Shown: in pieces, positions 58,219 through 64,000 of the stretch
Numbering within the stretch: position 1 is the stretch's first letter
How the letters are laid out: each line of letters starts with the position of its first letter
DNA from: Isoetes taiwanensis
Taxonomy: Eukaryota; Streptophyta; Lycopodiopsida; Isoetales; Isoetaceae
Direction: 5' to 3'
NCBI GenBank assembly: GCA_021234155.1
Contig: JAJEKV010000110.1
Location: 688,187-752,186, forward strand
Length of the DNA stretch: 64,000 bases
Made by a program: the position numbers and the translations under genes
Notes under the pieces: model-generated
The model's input: only the letters and a program-made list of their open reading frames with translations
Database searches by the model: none
Told to the model about the DNA's origin: nothing

Positions 58219-58575
58219 TTATTTATTTTGCAGACAAAGACGAAGAAGTTGGTTAAGCCACTGACATAAAGATATCACCTTCTGGAACATCTTCAGCAAG
58301 TAGGTTACAATGCATGTTGCTTGGCTTAGGTCAACATAAGTTCCGCACGAATCAGGTAAATGTATCCTCAATGCAACGTCTGGTTGGATGATGCTGTTTG
58401 ACAGCATCATCCAACCATCCCATCAGTCTAAAGATGTTAATCAGACAGCTATAGTGCTCTAATGTTGGTGGTGATCCCATAGCCTTGACTGATAGAAGAA
58501 AAGACATGGCAGCAAGATCCTCATGACATGTAAAAAGGATGCTACCCAAAGTAACGTTATCAATAGACAATCTTT
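58219..58575 (-). pseudogene. PPR protein fragment (PLS/E-type), decayed, copy B
   Basis: Counterpart of the fragment at 2820-3160. This copy keeps SPPTLEHYSCLINIFRLMG and then GWLDDA, closer to a normal PPR/E junction than copy A. The frame is then lost and resumes as QPDVALRIHLPD and CGTYVDLS. Between the two parts lies a 15-bp perfect hairpin (58382-58416) that is scrambled in copy A. Confidence 0.6.
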
Positions 58576-59479
58576 TTTATTGCATTTGCTGGCAATATAC
58601 CCATTATTTTACTTTGCCATATTGCCCTTGTATACAACGAAGAAAATCTTATTCTCTAGCATGTCAGTAAGTCAGTAAGGATTAGAATTTTTATCTTTGA
58701 CCCCAAAACTAATATGCTGGAATACGTGGCATATTGTGGCAGTGCCACTTGACAAAAATCTATGCCCAAGCACAAATTGGGCCTTGACATGCTATTGTCT
58801 CAGGCTTATATGTAATAAGAGAACCGGCTCAGTCCAAAACTATAACTTCATGAATTCTCGAATAAAACAAAATATAAGAAACAGAAGCATGCAAAAATAG
58901 AAGAATTGTAGCATGTTAAATATGGCTCTAAGCTCATGCGGCAAGCGGCATGAAGAAAAACCTTACCTTCATCCTGCACGATAAGGTATGCTTGTTTGTT
59001 TTTATCATTGATATGATTGAGGTTAAGCTCAAAATCTAACACTTCCTATAGGACTTTACATTGTCGGTTAACGGAAGTCAACGGTGCAAGAATGCAAATC
59101 CCATTCCGATGGAATCTAGTTATGTCAGAAACGTGGTGAGGCTACTCACAGTTCAATGACTGCCTGTGGTATTAAGACACGTTCCTGCATGCCCTAAAAA
59201 GTGTTTCAATCTACCTCTGCCAGAAGATAGAAATGCAAAAACTCTTCACCAAACCAGATCATTAGAAAACCATTTTAATTTTTCCATGTTTATTTCAAAC
59301 ATATCTTCTAGAATAAATTTTCCTGGTATATTAGGCAGCCGTGATCAAACCCCGAAAATCATTTTGTCAAACTTTGTATCCAATGATCTCGGCTGCAGCT
59401 TGAAACTGCTTAATAGAAGCACCTAACATGGTGGTCAATCCAGAGCTTTTGGTAGACTTGACCTCGTCGAAATCAAATG

Positions 59480-59810
59480 GGGTTGCTTCTGCTGCTGTCT
59501 TACGCCACACACTTTGGCTGCCTCCTCTTAAGCAAAACGGTGGTTCCCATGGCTACAAAGTGGGGATGCGAGGGATGCGTACCGCCAAGAGAAAAGGCCT
59601 ACGCATCAACAAGTGGGAAAGAAATTGTCGGATTTTTAGAATTTCCCGAACCGCTGATGCCGAAAAATAAAAAGATCCAATGGACAGGAATTGTTTTAGC
59701 TTTACGGGTAACGACACGTGGCATATCTAGAATTGCAGAAATCGGCAGCTCGGGTTAGGCAACCCCGCTAAAAACCAGCGTAATTGCGTGGTTGGGGTGA
59801 AGGTTAGGGC
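59480..59810. repeat. ACGTGGC-bearing dispersed repeat, member S1 (copy B)
   Basis: Equivalent of 4060-4400 in the second long repeat. It keeps GACACGTGGCATATCT and GGTTAGGCAACCCCGCTAA. The first ACGTGGC is written ACGGGTAACG here, and CCCTGC has become CCCCGC, so the hairpin arm is altered at a CTG site. Confidence 0.6.
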
Positions 59811-60672
59811 TGGGATAGAGAAGTTACTTTGGCTGCTTTATTTTTAAATGCAACGTGGTACGGAGCAACGATTTAAGTTTTGTTGATTCTTTGTATTTAT
59901 CTTTTCATGGGCGGTCCTATAGAGGGTTTTATAGCCACCACAATAGTACCTTTGTTGACAAATCAGGTGTTGATAGATAATAATTGATTTCGTGTTGTAG
60001 ATAGATAGATAGTATAAGATCGGGGATGTGCAATTTTACTTGTAAAATATGCAATTGATGTCCCTTGTTTCCTTTGATATGTGCAATCATATCAACCTAG
60101 AAATAAATACCATCTCTTCAATCTAAAGTGTCGTGGCTACTTTTGCTCGATCAACATATTCTTCGGGCACTCATCATAAGATCTAGGCTCAAGGTAATAT
60201 TCTTATTGTTATTTGGTTAACCGTTTCAAGAGCACTTGCATACCATAAAGGTTTTATCACTCAAAAGTTATAACATTGAATGCTTAATCGGCCATTCTCA
60301 AAGGACTTGCAGAAAGAAGAGCACCCTTTAATTCAGGCCTACAAAGATTTGTTACATGTAATATATTTACTTTTACAAGAAACTATGACAACCAGATATT
60401 GAAAATGAACCAAATGTCTTGTATATGTTATTAAAATGGCTTGTCTTTAGGCTTGCAGCATTGCTCATGCTTCAGGGCATATCCAAACGGAGAAAGTCAC
60501 ATCCCCAGCGTACATTATTCAGTTACAAGCATAATAGAAAATCACATATGAATATGATAAAATGAAGTCTCTAGATGTTTATGATTGTCATGCAAAAATA
60601 CTACTTTGGATGCCCTCTTATGAAAAAAGAAACGACTATGTGTCGGTGCTCCTTAGCATTACCCAAGAAAGC

Positions 60673-60858
60673 TCAATAGTTTTTGTCACATTCTGGGATA
60701 TGTTCAACTAGGCCAATTTTCAATAAGTAACTGTCAGAAGAGAGAAGTATTTCTGTTGTGCATACATAAATCCAACCTGGCCAGGTTTGACAAGCTTTGT
60801 AACCATATTCCTCTTTAATTTGCTCTATGCCTGCAAACAAAATATCAATCCAAGCCAA
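60673..60858 (-). CDS. Unrecognised short reading frame, possible terminal exon, copy B
   Basis: Same 61-residue frame as at 5246-5431, with an identical protein and the same internal acceptor-like TTTGCAG. I cannot assign a function. Confidence 0.25.
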   Translation of the reverse strand: MAWIDILFAGIEQIKEEYGYKACQTWPGWIYVCTTEILLSSDSYLLKIGLVEHIPECDKNY

Positions 60859-63304
60859 GCTTGATTTCTTTATTTTTATTGGGTCTTCTTCTCAAGCTTG
60901 TGCTGCTTTTTTGCAAACCTAGTACAATATGACAATTAAAAGTTATGATCTGGAAAGTAAACTTACCCAACAACAGTACGTGGTGTCAGGTGTATTATTT
61001 ACCATGTATAGATCATGTTTCGGAAAATCTAACAAGGGCTACAACAGGAATAGATTTGACAAACTTCTTTCATGTGCCTTCAAAGACCTATGGCTTTTGT
61101 CTTCAAATGCATCATAATCACCATAAAATGAAGCCAATTGTTGGTTATATAGGGGCAAGATATCCAGAACCATCAAGCAACAACATAGTTAACACCCAAC
61201 CCAACTAACCATATCCAATATTATATTAGCAAATTATATTGTGTTTAGTTACCAATAGAGTCCAGAAATACATTCTACAAGACTAGATTTTGCTGTGGAT
61301 TCAATCTTGTGACCATCAGGCTGCACAATTGTAAGAGAACTTTGCATTTGAAGATAACCCAAGTGAAGAAGCAATTCAACATAATGAAGTGTATACTGAA
61401 CAGGTGGGAAGATGTATTAGGGACGGACATATGATTTTATGGATTCGTCTAAGTCATGCTGGAAAGTCTTGTTTCCTCAAAAGAATATGCATCACAAAAA
61501 GTAAGATGAGAATAGTCAATAATAGAAAATGATATACAAGAGGGAGCAGAGAAGGCGAGACAAGTCTTCACCCAATGAACTAAAATTGCTATTGAATGAG
61601 AAGACCTACAAAATTAGTGACCACTGCCTTTAGAACTGGATCTTATATACGCTGAGCCATGCCGATTATTAGTATCCTTCACCTCCAAATTCTTCCAAAT
61701 AAGCAAGGACCCAAAATGCATTGTAATTCTCTAAGCCTCAGGAAAGGAATAGACCTTATAAATCCATCACTCATCTGGACATCTATATTCAAAGAAATCT
61801 TACATGAGTATACTACATACTTTAGAACCACCATACAAGCCGGTGCACCCTCTTCCGGACAGCCATGCTAAATGTACTTTATTCTTTGCCAAAACAATAT
61901 GAGACATGCCCATAAGGTAGGCACACACACCCAAACAAATAGACATATTGAAAAAATGGGACCTCTTGTCAAATGTTTTACTATATCCCACATATGTCTC
62001 GTTTCTTTTTATCTTGTCTTCATATGTACAAAGGTTATTTTCTAGTGAAAGGCTACAAAGAACTTACCCGCAATAAAAAATGGAGTGTAATTCAAGTCTA
62101 AGTCCACACGCTTTTTCTCGTCTTCATTAGATAGGTCATTATTTGGTACAAATTGTCTGCTTACGTAAATAACAAAATATATTGATCGTAAAAGCCACTA
62201 ACAATGATGATGCACTCTCCGTGAAGTAGTATCTCAGAGCCATCCTGCTCCACATAGGACAAAAAGGTTTGATCTATAATTGCATAGCAACAGAAGAACC
62301 TTGATAACAAATCGTGAACTTGCAGCCATGTTGAATTTGCAAGTTTTACCGCACTTAAAAATAAAAAGAGCTAACACTACAAGCTTAGAGTTAGACCATC
62401 AAGCCTACATGATGAGCAAATTTTTTAACAAGCGAGCATAAAGATCATAGCTATCCAACCGGCACGATAAATAATTGCAAAATATTTCACAACATCTCGT
62501 TAACTACCGCGGCATTATATGAAGGCAATAGAGGTCAACAACAACATGGAGGCTAGCTTCTGGCCATACATCTTACAAGGACAATAATATCATTGATGCA
62601 AAAGTGTCCAAACATGCATGGTTTAGTCGAAATACATACCTTTATTCCTTGGTAAGACTGTGGATATGTTCCTTTTGTTGTGGTTTAAATCAAGACAATA
62701 TAATCATTGCACCCAAAGAAAGAGATGGCCAATGCGGTTGAACCACTTCTATTTAATCTAGAAATAAACAAGGCCCTTCATAACTTCCATAGGATTTGGC
62801 TTAGGATATCCTAGCTCAACACGGAAGGAGGTGGCTATGATGAACACAAGACCTCCTATGATAAATAAAGTCTAGCTTTTGAACTTGCAGATCTATTGGC
62901 ATCGCGACCTATTAGAAATCAGAATCGGTGACCTTAATTGAAGCCACTCCATAACCGAAAAGATCCCGGCCATCCGACGTAACAAAATTTTAGACACGGC
63001 CTAAGCGTAAGAAAGGAAGAAATGGAAATAAAAACTCAAGGATTGGGTTTCAAATCTCGATCAAGAGCAAGTAGCAAAAACATGAAAAATCTAGGTCAAA
63101 GGATGGCTATGGCGAGGCTATGGAGCGGATTGGGTTGGTGGAGCAGAATGAACTCAGTGGAGTGGATTATGGTTACATTCCTTCTTCGATGGGAGCGGAT
63201 TGGGTTTCATGGCAGCAACTTCCACAAAGGAACAGCATCCCAACACCGGCCACGCAATCGTGCACTTTGCCCTAAACCGGCGGGAAGAAGAAAGAAAAAA
63301 AAAG

Positions 63305-63490
63305 TTGGCTATGGCCACCACGAAGCTTGGTAGATCTCCCGGCAGCAAATACTTTTTTTCTAATTTCCATGACCCTACGATCGGAAAAAATAAAGAATCG
63401 GACGGGCTAAAAGAAAACAGCTGACGTGGCAAGACACGTGGCATAGCTCGAAGTGGGCAGGGGGTTAAGGCAACCCTGCTAAAAAAATGC
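63305..63490 (+). promoter_or_regulatory. ACGTGGC-bearing repeat S2 (copy B)
   Basis: Equivalent of 7870-8075, with the GACGTGGCAAGACACGTGGC core intact from 63423 and GGCAACCCTGCTAA after it. The expected downstream gene lies beyond the window. Confidence 0.55.
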
Positions 63491-64000
63491 CCTGTAATTT
63501 TTGCGTGGCTATAACATGCCGTGGTTATAACATGACGGCATCCGATATATACTGCGCTCGACGATGACACTGAAAAAACGGATAGTTTGGAAGTAGGTTC
63601 GCACTTTCTGGCTATGGCAGCGCCGTGGGCAGCCATGAAGTTGTCCCATTTGCTCTTTATAAATTCGTTTATTTATGCACGCCCCAGTTTCCCCAACTCT
63701 CTCCTTCCACAGATTGACCCAGGTATAATTTCGTTACTCGTTTTTTCTTCTGCTCAAGTTCTCGTGACAGTCTTGTAGACCTGAAGCATTTCAAAATTCA
63801 ACCTAGGTATTATGTTGCTGAGGGCCAATTTTGAGTATTTAGTACTGTTGAGCTGGTTTTGTGATGTAGAAGATAAGGTATTTGAAGATGCGTGGTAGGC
63901 TTCATAGCATTGTTTTGAAATATGCCGCGGGCATAATATTTCGTGTCTTTGCAGGAAGCCAGCCAAGCCAGCCCATGATACCGTTTTTGAACTGGGAAGC

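Larger units (their letters stand above)
55423..64000. repeat. Long direct repeat, copy B
   Basis: Second copy of the block at 1-8580. The window ends inside the repeat, just before the position equivalent to the start codon of the kinase gene at 8611, so a second copy of that gene may follow. The left edge is not certain, because copy A is cut by the window start. The sequence just before 55423 may also belong to the repeated unit. Confidence 0.95.

Noticed and set aside
1-64000. CAG/CTG differences as a result of methylcytosine deamination.
   Set aside because: Deamination would give TTG/CTA or TAG/CAA. The observed changes are mostly CCG, TCG, CGTG or losses, so this process does not fit.

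Overview
This is nuclear DNA from a land plant, almost certainly a flowering plant. The signs are a spliced leucine-rich-repeat/EDR1-type kinase gene of a plant family, a pentatricopeptide-repeat (PPR) fragment, Copia and Gypsy LTR retrotransposons with plant-type priming sites and domains, plant-type LINEs, a Helitron end and a MITE. Nothing bacterial, viral or organellar stands out. I cannot name the species.

Layout. 1-8580 is copy A of a long direct repeat; copy B is at about 55423-64000, about 55.42 kb downstream, collinear, with under 10 net bases of length difference. The repeat holds a decayed PPR fragment, a short unrecognised reading frame and two copies of a small promoter-like repeat rich in ACGTGGC motifs. 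8611-12605 is the one recognisable cellular gene, with LRRs, an EDR1 domain and a protein kinase domain. As written it is broken by a stop, several one-base shifts and a scrambled catalytic loop, and it lacks the last part of the kinase. 12606-16763 has no recognisable gene. 16764-19852 is a short, internally deleted Copia element on the minus strand. 21311-32271 is a nearly full-length Gypsy element on the minus strand, flanked by the perfect target duplication TGGTT and inserted into a third copy of the ACGTGGC repeat. 35190-40153 is a plus-strand LINE and 40154 to about 46100 is minus-strand LINE material, meeting tail to tail at a poly-T tract. Then follow a degenerate GAATCT array (46179-46633), a Helitron 3' end (49250), a MITE with 46-bp inverted ends (49520-49843) and a series of tandem segment duplications (52431-55150).

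The most striking global signal is technical. Wherever two copies of the same sequence can be compared (copy A against copy B, or the two Gypsy LTRs), a large share of the differences falls on CAG/CTG triplets, which are rewritten as CGTG, CCG, TCG or lost. This fits base-calling error at cytosines methylated in the CHG context. Many frameshifts in this window may therefore be artefacts, and the 55-kb repeat may be a haplotype or assembly duplication rather than a real tandem duplication.

I found no convincing new functional system. The best biological leads are the dispersed ACGTGGC-bearing repeat that lies just upstream of the kinase gene and was also hit by the Gypsy element, and the 3.9-kb accessory region with a coiled-coil frame between integrase and 3' LTR of that element.
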